A DNA stretch of 41,529 nt from JAAYJK01 sp964531295 (GTDB lineage: Bacteria; Bacillota; Syntrophomonadia; Syntrophomonadales; Syntrophomonadaceae). Below, in pieces: positions 1-9,218 of the stretch. The stretch is taken from contig CAZHHJ010000006.1 of the NCBI GenBank assembly GCA_964531295.1, positions 1-41,529 of the forward strand, in the 5' to 3' direction. A program made the position numbers and the translations under genes. Positions within the stretch are counted from its first letter, which is position 1; the number at the start of each line of letters is the position of its first letter. Below the pieces are notes generated by a model, which was not told where the DNA came from, searched no databases, and saw only the letters and a list, made by a program, of their open reading frames with translations.

Positions 1-165
1 TAGAAAGCTTGATAAATAATTTCGAGTATAATTTTAATATGACCATAAGTGACGGATATAAAACATTTATACGATACTTATATATCATCACTTTGATTGC
101 ATTATCGATATTCTTATTGTTTGGCAGGCTGTTTGGCTAAGCCAACGGCCAAGGAGGGTCCTGAT

Positions 166-903
166 ATGTGGAAAATTAAGGATTTAAAATCCAGAGCAAT
201 AGCCGTGTTAAAGGTAAGTTATTGGAAAGCATTTTTAGTCAGTCTGGTCTTGGCCATCGTAGGAGCAACCAGCGGAGGGTCATTTAATTTTACTTGGAAT
301 TTTAATAATTCAGACTTTAATTCTGCCTGGGGTTCCCTGGGCGGGTTAGAGTTCCCCCCGGCATTACTGTTTTTTATCATTGCCTTTGTATGCCTGATCA
401 TATTGATGGCCATAGCTTTTCGCATTTTTGTGGGGTATCCGCTTGAAGTAGGAAGCAGAAAGTATTTTGTGGAAGGGCAGCAATACCTCTTCGATCTCAA
501 TCATTTAGGATATGCTTTTAACAAAAACAGCTATCTGGATATAATTAAGTCCATGTTTTGGCGGGGCTTTCTGAATTTCCTGTGGTATTTGCTCTTAATA
601 ATACCTGGGATTGTAGCCGCGTATGCTTACAGGATGGTGCCCTATATACTGACTGAGAATCCCAACCTTGGTTATAAGCGAGCTGTTCGACTGAGTACTC
701 AAATGACCCGGGGGCATAAATTTCACATCTTTTTACTGGACCTTTCTTTCCTGGGCTGGTTGATATTAGGTACACTCGCCTTATTTATCGGGGTACTGTT
801 TGTGTTGCCCTATATTAATGCCGCCCAGGCAGAATTATATGCTGTACTGCGGCAAAATGCCATTGATAATGGTTTATGTACGAGAGATGAGTTGTTATTG
901 TAG
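166..903 (+). CDS. DUF975 family integral membrane protein
   Basis: A 245-residue hydrophobic protein resembling the DUF975 family of Firmicutes, whose function is unknown. Several membrane segments are visible (around residues 18-35, 63-90, 130-155 and 190-220), as is the family-like motif VGYPLEVGSRKYF near residue 90. The reading frame extends upstream to 97, but AAGGAGGG at 151-158 lies about 7 bases before the ATG at 166, so 166 is the better start. The residues upstream of it look non-coding. No partner gene is close: the next gene starts about 240 bases downstream. Family assignment is from recognised sequence style; no role is proposed. Confidence 0.8.
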   Translation: MWKIKDLKSRAIAVLKVSYWKAFLVSLVLAIVGATSGGSFNFTWNFNNSDFNSAWGSLGGLEFPPALLFFIIAFVCLIILMAIAFRIFVGYPLEVGSRKYFVEGQQYLFDLNHLGYAFNKNSYLDIIKSMFWRGFLNFLWYLLLIIPGIVAAYAYRMVPYILTENPNLGYKRAVRLSTQMTRGHKFHIFLLDLSFLGWLILGTLALFIGVLFVLPYINAAQAELYAVLRQNAIDNGLCTRDELLL

Positions 904-1147
904 TCCCAGTGTCAACTTTTAGAAAACCGTGTTATGGGGCTGGTCCTTTTAACACGCTGTTGTTTGTTGCGCTTTTTGCCTTTGATGCTATAAGTCTATG
1001 ATATAATAATTTTACATAAATAGGACAAAATCAATTACTTGACAATGGGGAAAAAGGCTATCTGAGCAATGACGCTGCTAGAAGAGTCTAATCTTTGGAG
1101 GGTGCAAGATTTTTAAGGATATTGAATTTAACTTGGAGGAGGGCAAT

Positions 1148-1885
1148 ATGTTGAATTATCCAGAAATGGCTGAAGAGTTAACCCGGATTTTACATTTAGA
1201 TTTACCCCCTATCGGAGTAAAGTTTTTAAAAGATGGGGAAGCAGAAGAATTTCAAAATTACAATTCTGATGTAAGATATACTTATTGCCAATTTCTCATG
1301 CGGGCCCATGAGGGAGAAAAACTTATGGCGACAGCAAATAATGTATCGTGTGCCAACGGGGCATCTGCTTTAGGGTTTTTGCCAGTTGCAGAAAAACTTA
1401 AAACCGGAGAGTTTTTGGAAAAATTAGGGAGCTTCGAAAAAGAAGCCGGCAGAATTGTAATGGATAATATGCCACGATTCGAATTTAAAAGATATGCGGC
1501 TATTATAATATCGGCGTTAGCAACCGCTGATTTTGAACCGGATGTAATAATAGTACAAAGCAAACCGGAACATATTATGTGGTTGGCGTTAAGTGATCTT
1601 TATGATAAAGGAGAAAGATTGCTTTTCAGTACTGCTGTTTCCAATGGAACCTGTGTTGATATAACGGTTATTCCACATCTTACTCAAAAGCTTAATATTA
1701 CGCTAGGTTGCTATGGCTGTAGAAACGCTACCGATATTCCAGATGATCATTTATTAGCAGGATTTCCGGGAAAGCAATTGGATAATATTCTTACTTCTCT
1801 GCGCAAGCTGGAAGAAAAAACTATTAAAAGAACCAGGGAAAAGAAAGCTTATCAGCGCTTGATTAATTCCAGTAAGGAGAAATAG
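1148..1885 (+). CDS. DUF169 family protein (COG2043-like)
   Basis: A 245-residue soluble protein of the DUF169 type, found mostly in anaerobes and methanogens and of unknown biochemical function. The family pattern is visible: the N-terminal stretch LDLPPIGVKFLKDGEAEEF, then conserved cysteines in YTYCQFLMRA, NNVSCANGASALGF and NGTCVDITV, and the paired CYGCR motif followed by a DDHLLAGFPG-type C-terminal signature. These Cys residues may bind a metal or cluster, which is an inference. GGAGGAGGG at 1135-1143 fits the ATG at 1148; an upstream in-frame TTG at 1133 would sit inside that ribosome binding site. A candidate terminator follows the stop codon. Confidence 0.85.
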   Translation: MLNYPEMAEELTRILHLDLPPIGVKFLKDGEAEEFQNYNSDVRYTYCQFLMRAHEGEKLMATANNVSCANGASALGFLPVAEKLKTGEFLEKLGSFEKEAGRIVMDNMPRFEFKRYAAIIISALATADFEPDVIIVQSKPEHIMWLALSDLYDKGERLLFSTAVSNGTCVDITVIPHLTQKLNITLGCYGCRNATDIPDDHLLAGFPGKQLDNILTSLRKLEEKTIKRTREKKAYQRLINSSKEK

Positions 1886-1911
1886 CGTTATTTAACTTAC
1901 TGCTCCGGTAA

Positions 1912-1946
1912 GACAGCCGGGACGTTTCTTGCTGTCAACGTTTTTT
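1912..1946 (+). terminator. Candidate intrinsic terminator after DUF169 gene
   Basis: GACAGC (1912-1917) pairs with GCTGTC (1931-1936), followed after AACG by six T (1941-1946). The stem is only 6 bp with a 13-base loop, so it is a modest candidate. It lies 26 bases past the DUF169 stop codon, in the right place to end that transcript. Confidence 0.45.
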
Positions 1947-2585
1947 GGCAATGATCGTTTTTTATGCCAGTAAAGTAGACGGGGCTGCAATTGTCCTTAA
2001 CACTACTCAAACTACCAGCCGTAACAAAAACTCCCAAAATCCCAATGTAAGCAATAGGTTAACAATATCATTATTCTATATGCATATTCTATTGGAATAT
2101 TAAATATATTCCATGCTTGGCGGGGGAGTGCCATTTTAGAAACCTATAGGCCGTTCAGCGCAAAGTATTCTGGTCAAGCATTAAAAAACACATTGACGGC
2201 AACTAAACTTGGCCCGCCATAACAAGCCAGTAGAGTAGGGGATTGCGCACAAGACTATATGAAACTTATATAAAGGAATTGCAGGAGGATAGATGTGAGA
2301 TTATATTGATCTCTTACAGTTCCTCCTGATTCATATAATAAGACGAATATGAAGGGTAGAAATCACCGCTTTCCTTTTTTTTATGAACGCCAATCCCGTT
2401 ACGCCTGCAGGATAACCTACCTGAACTATCCATGTAGAAAATAGCGGGGAAGACCCGGAATGGAGACGGATAAAAAAATGATAAATGGTGCAATTCTTGA
2501 TTTACAGGTATTGAGTATTTGACGCTTACGGTAATAATGACATCAAACAAGCACATAATAAAAATGCAGAAAGGAGGAACAATAT
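1947..2585. other. Gene-free stretch with one inverted repeat
   Basis: No convincing gene was found. A reading frame of 80 codons on the minus strand (2314-2556) has no ribosome binding site and no recognisable similarity. The one clear structure is a hairpin whose 8-base arms CAGGAGGA (2282-2289) and TCCTCCTG (2321-2328) are perfect complements, with a shorter inner AGAT/ATCT pairing. It has no T-run on either side, so it does not look like a simple terminator. It could be part of the 5' leader of the DUF1538 gene. Confidence 0.4.
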
Positions 2586-4073
2586 TTGGATGTGATTATT
2601 TTAAAGATTAAAGAAGTCTTATTCTCAGTTCTTCCTATTACAATGTTAGTATTGATTCTTAATTTTACTTTAACACCCTTGGAAGCGCCATTAATCATAA
2701 GGTTTCTTATGGGTGCAGTTATAATTATTTTCGGCTTAACAATATTTTTAATAGGAGTGGACATTGGAATTACTCCGATCGGTAACATCACAGGCTCGAA
2801 CATTGCTAAAACGAATAAATTGTGGATAGTGGCTATAGTAGGATTAGTCCTAGGTTTTTTTATATCAATCGCTGAACCTGACCTTCATGTTTTAGCCAGA
2901 CAAGTAGACATAGTTACATCAGGCTTAATTTCTAAGTTCAGTATTATTACTATCGTATCAGTTGGTGTTGCAATAATGCTTTCTATAGGGCTTATAAGGA
3001 TTGTCCATAGTTTCCCATTATATAAGTTGCTAACCATTCTATATGGCATAATTCTTGTAATCGCATTATTTACATCACCTGATTTCTTGGCCATATCTTT
3101 TGATGCTTCGGGCGCAACCACAGGAGCGTTAACTGTACCGTTTATTTTGGCTCTTGCTATGGGTGTTTCAAAGTTGAAAAAGGATAGTAGAGCATCCGAA
3201 GAAGACAGCTTCGGATTAATAGCGATTGCTTCTATAGGTGCAATCATATCAGTAATGATTGTGAGCATAGTGTCCAAAACAGAAAAAATCACAGGTAATT
3301 TTGCTCAAGAAGGAATAACAACATCAATCATTAAACCGTTTATATACGAATTACCGAAAATAGCTGGAGAAATAATTTTAGCGTTACTTCCCATTTTAAT
3401 ATTTTTCCTAGTGCTACAGAAGATTTCGTTTAAGTTATCCATTAAATCTGTCCGCAAGATTTTATTTGGCCTACTATATACTTTTTTAGGGTTAGTTTTA
3501 TTTTTAGTCGGTGTAAATGCGGGTTTCATGGATGTGGGGAATGCTGTTGGATATAGTATAGCTTCATTAGATAATAAGGCCTACGTTATTGTTATAGGAT
3601 TTATACTAGGTTTTGTCACCATTCTTGCAGAACCTGCTGTTTATGTATTAACAAATCAAATAGAAGATGTTACAAGTGGTTATGTAAGTAAAAAGGCGGT
3701 TATGATTACTCTTTCTATCGGAGTTGGTATTGCGGTAGCATTATCTATGGTCAGAATTCTAGTCCCGGAATTGCAATTATGGCAGCTTCTACTCCCTGGA
3801 TATATTATTGCTGTTGCAATGATGTATGTAGTGCCCAAGCTTTTTGTGGGTATTGCTTTTGATTCAGGCGGAGTTGCCTCGGGACCGATGACAGCTACAT
3901 TTATATTGGCATATGCACAAGGAGCAGCAGAAGCAGTAGAACAAGCCAGCGTTTTGCTTGACGGCTTTGGCATGATAGCAATGGTTGCAATGACACCATT
4001 AATAGCTCTGCAAATTTTAGGCTTTATCTTTAAAATTAAATCTAGAAAAGGAGGAATGGAAAGTAATGACTAA
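2586..4073 (+). CDS. DUF1538 membrane protein, internally duplicated
   Basis: A 495-residue polytopic membrane protein of the DUF1538 family, proposed to be a transporter-like protein of unknown substrate. It consists of two homologous halves. The pattern LGFFISIAEPDLHVLARQVD (about residue 90) recurs as LGFVTILAEPAVYVLTNQIE (about residue 345). The pattern FDASGATTGALTVPFILALA (about 173) recurs as FDSGGVASGPMTATFILAYA (about 427). The acidic/Gly-rich repeats suggest a pseudo-symmetric pore or ion site, which is an inference. It starts with TTG at 2586, eight bases after AGGAGG (2572-2577). The stop overlaps the start of the P-II-like gene by 8 bases, implying translational coupling and that the P-II protein regulates this membrane protein. 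Confidence 0.88.
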   Translation: MDVIILKIKEVLFSVLPITMLVLILNFTLTPLEAPLIIRFLMGAVIIIFGLTIFLIGVDIGITPIGNITGSNIAKTNKLWIVAIVGLVLGFFISIAEPDLHVLARQVDIVTSGLISKFSIITIVSVGVAIMLSIGLIRIVHSFPLYKLLTILYGIILVIALFTSPDFLAISFDASGATTGALTVPFILALAMGVSKLKKDSRASEEDSFGLIAIASIGAIISVMIVSIVSKTEKITGNFAQEGITTSIIKPFIYELPKIAGEIILALLPILIFFLVLQKISFKLSIKSVRKILFGLLYTFLGLVLFLVGVNAGFMDVGNAVGYSIASLDNKAYVIVIGFILGFVTILAEPAVYVLTNQIEDVTSGYVSKKAVMITLSIGVGIAVALSMVRILVPELQLWQLLLPGYIIAVAMMYVVPKLFVGIAFDSGGVASGPMTATFILAYAQGAAEAVEQASVLLDGFGMIAMVAMTPLIALQILGFIFKIKSRKGGMESND

Positions 4074-4719
4074 TGAATTTGAATTAATATATGTGATCGT
4101 AAACTCCGGTTTAGGGAGTAAACTGATAAAATCAGCTAAACGTCATGGGCTTTCCGGTGGGACCATAACTTTAGGAAAAGGTTGTGTAAGTAACCGTATT
4201 TTGGTCTTCTTTGGACTCTCTGAAACAAGAAAAGAGATTGTATATTTGGCAGCTGATAAGGCGACTGCTTATCAGGCATTAGAAAAAATGAATAAAGAAT
4301 TTGAATTTAATAAGCCCAATCATGGCATCGCTTTTACAACTTCTCTTTGCAGTGTTTTTGGATCCAAGAGTGTTATATGTAAGAATAATAAAACGGAAAG
4401 AGGTGCAGTTAATATTATGTATCATGTTATAACCATAATAGTAGATAAAGGCAAAGCTGAAGAAGTTATTAATGCAGCGACCAAAGCGGGTTCAAAGGGA
4501 GGTACTATCCTTAATGCAAGAGGGTCAGGGATTCATGAAACCAGCAAGCTTTTTTCCATGGAAATTGAACCAGAGAAAGAGATTGTAATAATTCTTTCAG
4601 AACGGGAAATGACGGAATCGATCGTCTCCTCAATAGGAGAAGATTTAAAAATTGGTGAACCAGGTAATGGCATCATTTTTGTTCAGGATGCCAATAGAAC
4701 TTATGGCATTTATAAGTAA
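4066..4719 (+). CDS. Tandem P-II-like regulatory protein, partner of DUF1538
   Basis: A 217-residue protein made of two P-II/GlnB-like ferredoxin-fold units. Unit 1 covers about residues 5-100 (YVIVNSGLGSKLIKSAKRHG, ending NHGIAFTTSL) and unit 2 about residues 117-212 (HVITIIVDKGKAEEVINAAT, ending GNGIIFVQDA). Each unit has the beta-alpha-beta opening, a GGT(I) segment before the T-loop position and a Pro/Asn-x-GI-F terminal strand. Canonical P-II proteins are about 112 residues with a uridylylatable T-loop Tyr; that loop motif is not evident here, so this is a divergent P-II relative. The gene starts with ATG at 4066 behind AAAGGAGG (4047-4054) and overlaps the DUF1538 gene, so the two probably form a sensor-transporter pair responding to a small effector. 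Confidence 0.85.
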   Translation: MTNEFELIYVIVNSGLGSKLIKSAKRHGLSGGTITLGKGCVSNRILVFFGLSETRKEIVYLAADKATAYQALEKMNKEFEFNKPNHGIAFTTSLCSVFGSKSVICKNNKTERGAVNIMYHVITIIVDKGKAEEVINAATKAGSKGGTILNARGSGIHETSKLFSMEIEPEKEIVIILSEREMTESIVSSIGEDLKIGEPGNGIIFVQDANRTYGIYK

Positions 4720-4865
4720 TAAGTATTAAATCAGCCTTGGCCTCTAGAGTCACGTTGAGAATGTCATCTTGATGTCAAGGGAAAAGAGTAAGACTGAAAG
4801 CCGGTTAATAAGGTCTTCCTAGCATTATATCAATTTTGCCAGATGCTGACTGATGATTGATGTGC

Positions 4866-4895
4866 TTGGAAAACCTTATTTTTTTGTGGTATAGT
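4866..4895 (+). promoter_or_regulatory. Candidate sigma-A promoter of MATE gene
   Basis: TTGGAA (4866-4871) and TATAGT (4890-4895) are separated by 18 bases, about 45 bases before the MATE start codon. This is a good match to the housekeeping consensus in position and spacing. No start-site data are available. Confidence 0.45.
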
Positions 4896-4941
4896 GTGCT
4901 TTGGTATGAAACAAACAGAAGAATTGTGAAGGGATAGAAAC

Positions 4942-6303
4942 ATGGATAGATCTGAACAACTAAGAACAGGAAATATTGCGAGGTTGCTGCTAAAGTTTTC
5001 TTTGCCGGCCATAATCGCCATGATAGTCCATGCTTTGTATAATGTAGTCGATAGTATCTTTGTAGGTCGTGGTGTAGGAGAGCTGGCTCTAGCTGGAGTC
5101 ACGGTAAGCTTTCCTATTGTGATAATATTAATGGCTTTAGTCATGTTGATTAGCATGGGAGCTACGACACTGATATCCATTCGCTTAGGGGAGAAGAAAG
5201 GGTCTGAAGCGGAGCAGATTATTGGTAATGCTTTTGTGCTATTTCTCGCCATCGGGTTTAGCTTAACTGTTTTGGGCTTAATATTCATTAAGCCACTTTT
5301 AGTTCTATTTGGAGCCAGTGCCAATGTATTCCCGTATGCGAATGATTATATGAGCATAATTTTACTTGGTAGTGTTTTTATGGCGATTGGGGTGGGGATG
5401 AATAACTTTATCCGGGCTGAAGGCAATCCGAAAACAGCAATGTATACGATGATAATTGGATCAATTACGAATATCATATTGGATTATTTATTTATATTCA
5501 TATTCCATTGGGGAATTAAGGGAGCGGCTCTTGCAACAATACTGTCATATGCTGTAACGAGTACATGGGTATTATACTATTTTCTTTCAGGAAAGAGTCT
5601 GTTGAAAATCCGACTTGAGAATTTTAAACTTAACGGATTATTGGTTAAGGGAATTATAGTGGTCGGTTTTCCAGCATTTGCTATGCAGGCAACGAGTAGT
5701 GTTCAAAATTTAATTCTTAACCGCAGTTTAGTTTATTATGGAGGGGATTTGGCCTTAGCTGCCGTAGGTATACTGATGAGTGTTGCCACTTTAATTGTAG
5801 TACCGGTCATAGGCATTAGTCAGGGCGCTCAGCCGATAATAGGATTTAATTACGGAGCTAAACAGTTTGGGCGAGTCAAAGACACCTTAAAATTAGGAAT
5901 TATCGCCGCTACTGCTATCGTAACTGTTGGTTTTATCATTTCCAGGGTTTGGCCGGCGGAATTGATAGGGCTCTTTAACCAGAATCCTCAATTGATTGAA
6001 TTAGGATCGCATGCTATGCTAATTTTCTTCATATTACTACCACTGGAAGGTTTACAACTGGTTGGTGCAGGTTATTTCCAGGCTGTAGGTAAGCCAGTAC
6101 CTGCTACTATATTAAGCTTATCCAGGCAAGTCATTATATTTATACCGCTGGTGCTCATTCTTCCTCACTTTTGGGGTTTGGATGGTGTATGGAAAGCCTC
6201 ACCTTTATCAGATTTAGGAGCTTTTTTATTGACTATTACATGGTTATGGTATGAAATTAGGCAACTGGGTAAACAGGAAGTTGATAAACTTCCTGTTGCT
6301 TAA
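4942..6303 (+). CDS. MATE family multidrug/cation efflux protein
   Basis: A 453-residue, twelve-helix membrane protein of the MATE family, which exports organic cations or drugs in exchange for Na+ or H+. The N-terminal half shows the typical FSLPAIIAMIVHALYNVVDS opening and the VGRGVGELALAGVTVSFP segment; the second half repeats the fold (GFPAFAMQATSSVQN, GISQGAQPIIGFNYGAKQF). Length is typical of the family and the gene looks intact. The ribosome binding site (GAAGGG) is weak. The gene has its own candidate promoter and is probably monocistronic. The substrate cannot be read from the sequence. Confidence 0.92.
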   Translation: MDRSEQLRTGNIARLLLKFSLPAIIAMIVHALYNVVDSIFVGRGVGELALAGVTVSFPIVIILMALVMLISMGATTLISIRLGEKKGSEAEQIIGNAFVLFLAIGFSLTVLGLIFIKPLLVLFGASANVFPYANDYMSIILLGSVFMAIGVGMNNFIRAEGNPKTAMYTMIIGSITNIILDYLFIFIFHWGIKGAALATILSYAVTSTWVLYYFLSGKSLLKIRLENFKLNGLLVKGIIVVGFPAFAMQATSSVQNLILNRSLVYYGGDLALAAVGILMSVATLIVVPVIGISQGAQPIIGFNYGAKQFGRVKDTLKLGIIAATAIVTVGFIISRVWPAELIGLFNQNPQLIELGSHAMLIFFILLPLEGLQLVGAGYFQAVGKPVPATILSLSRQVIIFIPLVLILPHFWGLDGVWKASPLSDLGAFLLTITWLWYEIRQLGKQEVDKLPVA

Positions 6304-6351
6304 GGAGTCCTACCATCTCTTTGCCTGCTAATGGCATATCTAACGAATCAA

Positions 6352-6396
6352 AAACCTCCTGACTGATGCTTTTATTTTACATCTGTCAGGAGGTTT
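6352..6396. terminator. Candidate bidirectional terminator between convergent genes
   Basis: AAACCTCCTGAC (6352-6363) and GTCAGGAGGTTT (6385-6396) form a perfect 12-bp stem, extended by GATG/CATC inside one mismatch. On the minus strand the stem is followed by TTTTTG, giving a good intrinsic terminator for the acyl-CoA cassette. On the plus strand only a short TTT follows, so it would work less well for the MATE gene. Confidence 0.75.
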
Positions 6397-6532
6397 ACCC
6401 AAAACTGAAACGGTCCGTGCATCTCGCCAAGGATCCAGCACTTGACTGGATATTATCTCTAAGAATAAGACTTCATAAAACTAAACCGAGTTCAAAACTA
6501 ACCTAGGCCAATACTACCGACGAACAATAAGG

Positions 6533-8254
6533 TTAGCCATTTAATTTATCGGCTTCCGCATCCCATTGTCCGACTGCCTTCAGCTCCCCTGCAATTTCCT
6601 TAGCTATCTTTTGCAGTTCCTGTTTGTTGACCTTGCCCAAACGGTTCACCGGGAAAGGCCGGTCAGAAGGCCAGATTTGCACATGCTGTGGACGCTTGTA
6701 AGAAGCGATTCCCTTCGTATGTGTTAGAAGTTCATCTGCTGTTAGATCTACCCCTGGTTTCGGCTGAACGAAAGCAAAGATTCCTTCATCGAAAAGCCGA
6801 TGCGGAACTCCTACCACTTCGACCTGCTGCACCCCCGAATACAGTGTAAGATAAGCTTGTACCTCGTCGGGGAAGACGTTGTAGCCCTTCTGTTTGATCA
6901 TGAATTTGCGCCGACCACCAAGGTACAGGCCGCGGTATGTTCCCATATCCTTAAAATAGCCCATGTCACCCGTATACAGTATGCCTTCCTTGGAAATGGT
7001 CTTGGCCGTCTCCTCATGGTTCCCAAAGTAACCGCTGAAAACCAATGGCGGGTGGTAACAGATTTCGCCAATCTCCCCGTCGGGCAATTCCTCACCGGCA
7101 GTTCCATTCTCGTTCATAGGTTGGCGGATTGTTACCTCGGCTACATCAGGGAAAGACCGTCCCACCTGGCCCATCATCTCTTCCACCGAAATCCCCGAAG
7201 GTGTTCCAGTGGCAAATCCCGCATTTTCTGTCATCCCAATGCCGGTTGCAAACCTCGGTGCCATACTGGAAAGCCCTTCTAGAAAGGGCACGTCAACGGC
7301 TGCCCCAGCATAAAGCACAAACTTGAGGCTGGAAATGTCGTAGTCCTTGTAGTTTGGTTCCATCCACATATATCGGTACATGGTAGGAACCGTGGCAATA
7401 GCGGTTATCTTATAGCGCTGAATAGCCTCTAACATCTCGACAGGGTTGAAAAGGTTCATCAAGACTACGGTACCCCCGACATAGAAGGAGGTAAACGGAA
7501 TCTCCGTGGTCCCTGCGATATGGCTGGGGGGCAGTGGATTGATGAGGCGCCACTCATTTGATTTTAGCCCAAAGATACGTGCCAAAATTTCGTTGGAAGC
7601 AATAATGACTCGGTGGTTTAGAACTGCAGGTTTCGGGGCACCTGTGGTTCCAGTGGTGAAAATAATAATGCATGGATCAAGGGGTTTCAGAGTCTTGTAG
7701 ATTTCATCGAGACGTTGGATCAAACCTGGTTTATCACGCAAAGTTTGTAAAGTATCAAAACTAAAAAGTTCCGTGGCCAGCAGGAAATCTGGAGATGATG
7801 GGGCTGTAGCCGGTACCTGGGGAACCTCAATTAGAAATTCGATGTATGGGGCTTCCTTCTTAAGGGTTCGGCCGACCAGTGAAAATTCGCGGACATCCGA
7901 ATCGCCGGGGAAAAACATAGCTCGGGGTTTGATTTTTTCCAGATCTCTAACGACCTCTGTCTCCTTGAGTCGCATATCAATGGGAGCCATAATAGCACCT
8001 ACTTTGAAGCACGCATACATCAGAATAAAGTGCTCCTGGGTCGTAAAGAGCATACTAGCCACCCGATCACCCTTGGCAATTCCCAAGTCGAGAAGACGTA
8101 ACGCATACAGGTCAACCCACTCCTGAAATTCCCGGTACGTTAATTTCCTGTCCGTCATGAATTCAATCATGGCCTCCACGTCCGGGGTTTGAACTGCCCA
8201 CTGGTCAATATAGGAATTCAATAGCGGTAAGGGTTTAAATGTATTAATGGCCAT
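6533..8254 (-). CDS. AMP-forming acyl-CoA synthetase
   Basis: An adenylate-forming ligase of 573 residues that would activate a carboxylic acid to its CoA thioester with ATP. Visible core motifs, numbered from an alternative ATG four codons upstream, are TTGTTGAPK at residues 204-212 (A3 phosphate loop), GIGMTENAG (A5), YTGDMGY (A7 Asp), GRRKFMIKQKGYNVFPDE (A8 hinge) and PVNRLGKVNKQEL with the catalytic Lys (A10). ATG codons lie at 8266 and 8254; an AAAGGATGG run abuts the first and sits about 8 bases before the second, so 8254 is preferred. It is the last gene of the minus-strand cassette and is followed by a strong terminator. Substrate chain length or aromaticity cannot be told. Confidence 0.9.
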   Translation of the reverse strand: MAINTFKPLPLLNSYIDQWAVQTPDVEAMIEFMTDRKLTYREFQEWVDLYALRLLDLGIAKGDRVASMLFTTQEHFILMYACFKVGAIMAPIDMRLKETEVVRDLEKIKPRAMFFPGDSDVREFSLVGRTLKKEAPYIEFLIEVPQVPATAPSSPDFLLATELFSFDTLQTLRDKPGLIQRLDEIYKTLKPLDPCIIIFTTGTTGAPKPAVLNHRVIIASNEILARIFGLKSNEWRLINPLPPSHIAGTTEIPFTSFYVGGTVVLMNLFNPVEMLEAIQRYKITAIATVPTMYRYMWMEPNYKDYDISSLKFVLYAGAAVDVPFLEGLSSMAPRFATGIGMTENAGFATGTPSGISVEEMMGQVGRSFPDVAEVTIRQPMNENGTAGEELPDGEIGEICYHPPLVFSGYFGNHEETAKTISKEGILYTGDMGYFKDMGTYRGLYLGGRRKFMIKQKGYNVFPDEVQAYLTLYSGVQQVEVVGVPHRLFDEGIFAFVQPKPGVDLTADELLTHTKGIASYKRPQHVQIWPSDRPFPVNRLGKVNKQELQKIAKEIAGELKAVGQWDAEADKLNG

Positions 8255-8378
8255 ACTTTCTACCATCCTTTCAAAATCTGATTTCCAACCTTTTTGGACT
8301 TGACTAATAGTATTACTGGATACCTAGCCACCAACTCCATTGCATTGAGCATCTCCCCGGTAGTCAATGACGAAAGAA

Positions 8379-9149
8379 TTATTGGGCCATTGAAGCTTTT
8401 ACCCTACTCAAGGTTGTTAAAACCACTTCGTTGAAAAAGGTACCTGCAAAAGTATTCCAATCAAAATTGTTATTGCTCTCCTGAATATATTCTTTAACCT
8501 GCCTCTTCTGGAGATGTTTCAATAGTATAAAAGGTTGACCCGGAGAATCTATCAGGCCAGACACTTTGGTCTTGGATTTTTCCATTAATTCGTTTTCATC
8601 TGTGATTAATTCATCCAAGATGCCTTTTTGCATAGCCGTAGTTGGATTCATAAAGTTGCCGGAAAATATTACATCTCGGAAGTTTTTATTGCTATCCAGC
8701 CCAAACTTCATTATTTCCGCCTCAACCGAAGTTAAAGACAAACCTATATTTATCTCGGTCATACCTATCTTTATTTTTGGATTATTAATAGCTATTCGAT
8801 AGTCTGCAGCCATAGCAACTATCATCCCCGCTGCGGTAGCACTTCCATTAACTGCAGCAATTACTGGCTTTTTGCACGCAAAAAGGTTGAACATAACCTC
8901 TTCCTGAAATTTGAACCATTCGATACACTCTGCAGTATCTTTGAAAGATATAAAGGTTGCTAACTCAAAACCACTGGAAAAGATATGTCCTTCCCCGGTA
9001 ATAATCAAGCCCTTTAAATTCTCTTCATTGTTTACGCGTTTGACTGCCTCATTTAATCCCACCAAGGTTTCGGTAGAAATGGCATTATACCTATTGTTAT
9101 CAAACTTAAATATCATCGTACTGTCTTCCACCAAAGTTCTAAAAAACAT
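8379..9149 (-). CDS. Enoyl-CoA hydratase/isomerase family protein (crotonase)
   Basis: A 256-residue crotonase-fold protein. The oxyanion-hole strand GEGHIFSSGFELATF and the second signature AAVNGSATAAGMIVAMAADY followed by RIA are present. The second active-site acid region (KIGMTEINIGL) differs from the classical EAxxG form of hydratases, so it may act on an unusual enoyl- or ring-CoA or be an isomerase. An in-frame ATG at 9206 exists, but AAGGAGG lies directly before the ATG at 9149 (MFFRTLVEDS), which is chosen. It sits between the thiolase and the acyl-CoA synthetase and is probably co-transcribed with both. Confidence 0.85.
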   Translation of the reverse strand: MFFRTLVEDSTMIFKFDNNRYNAISTETLVGLNEAVKRVNNEENLKGLIITGEGHIFSSGFELATFISFKDTAECIEWFKFQEEVMFNLFACKKPVIAAVNGSATAAGMIVAMAADYRIAINNPKIKIGMTEINIGLSLTSVEAEIMKFGLDSNKNFRDVIFSGNFMNPTTAMQKGILDELITDENELMEKSKTKVSGLIDSPGQPFILLKHLQKRQVKEYIQESNNNFDWNTFAGTFFNEVVLTTLSRVKASMAQ

Positions 9150-9218
9150 ACCTTCGACCTCCTTACCTAGATGAAAATTGGTAATTGTACCACATTTAAT
9201 AAGCAACTAGGTAAAGTG

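Noticed and set aside
2314..2556. 80-codon minus-strand frame upstream of the DUF1538 gene
   Set aside because: No ribosome binding site and no recognisable motif; part of the frame is formed by the hairpin at 2282-2328.
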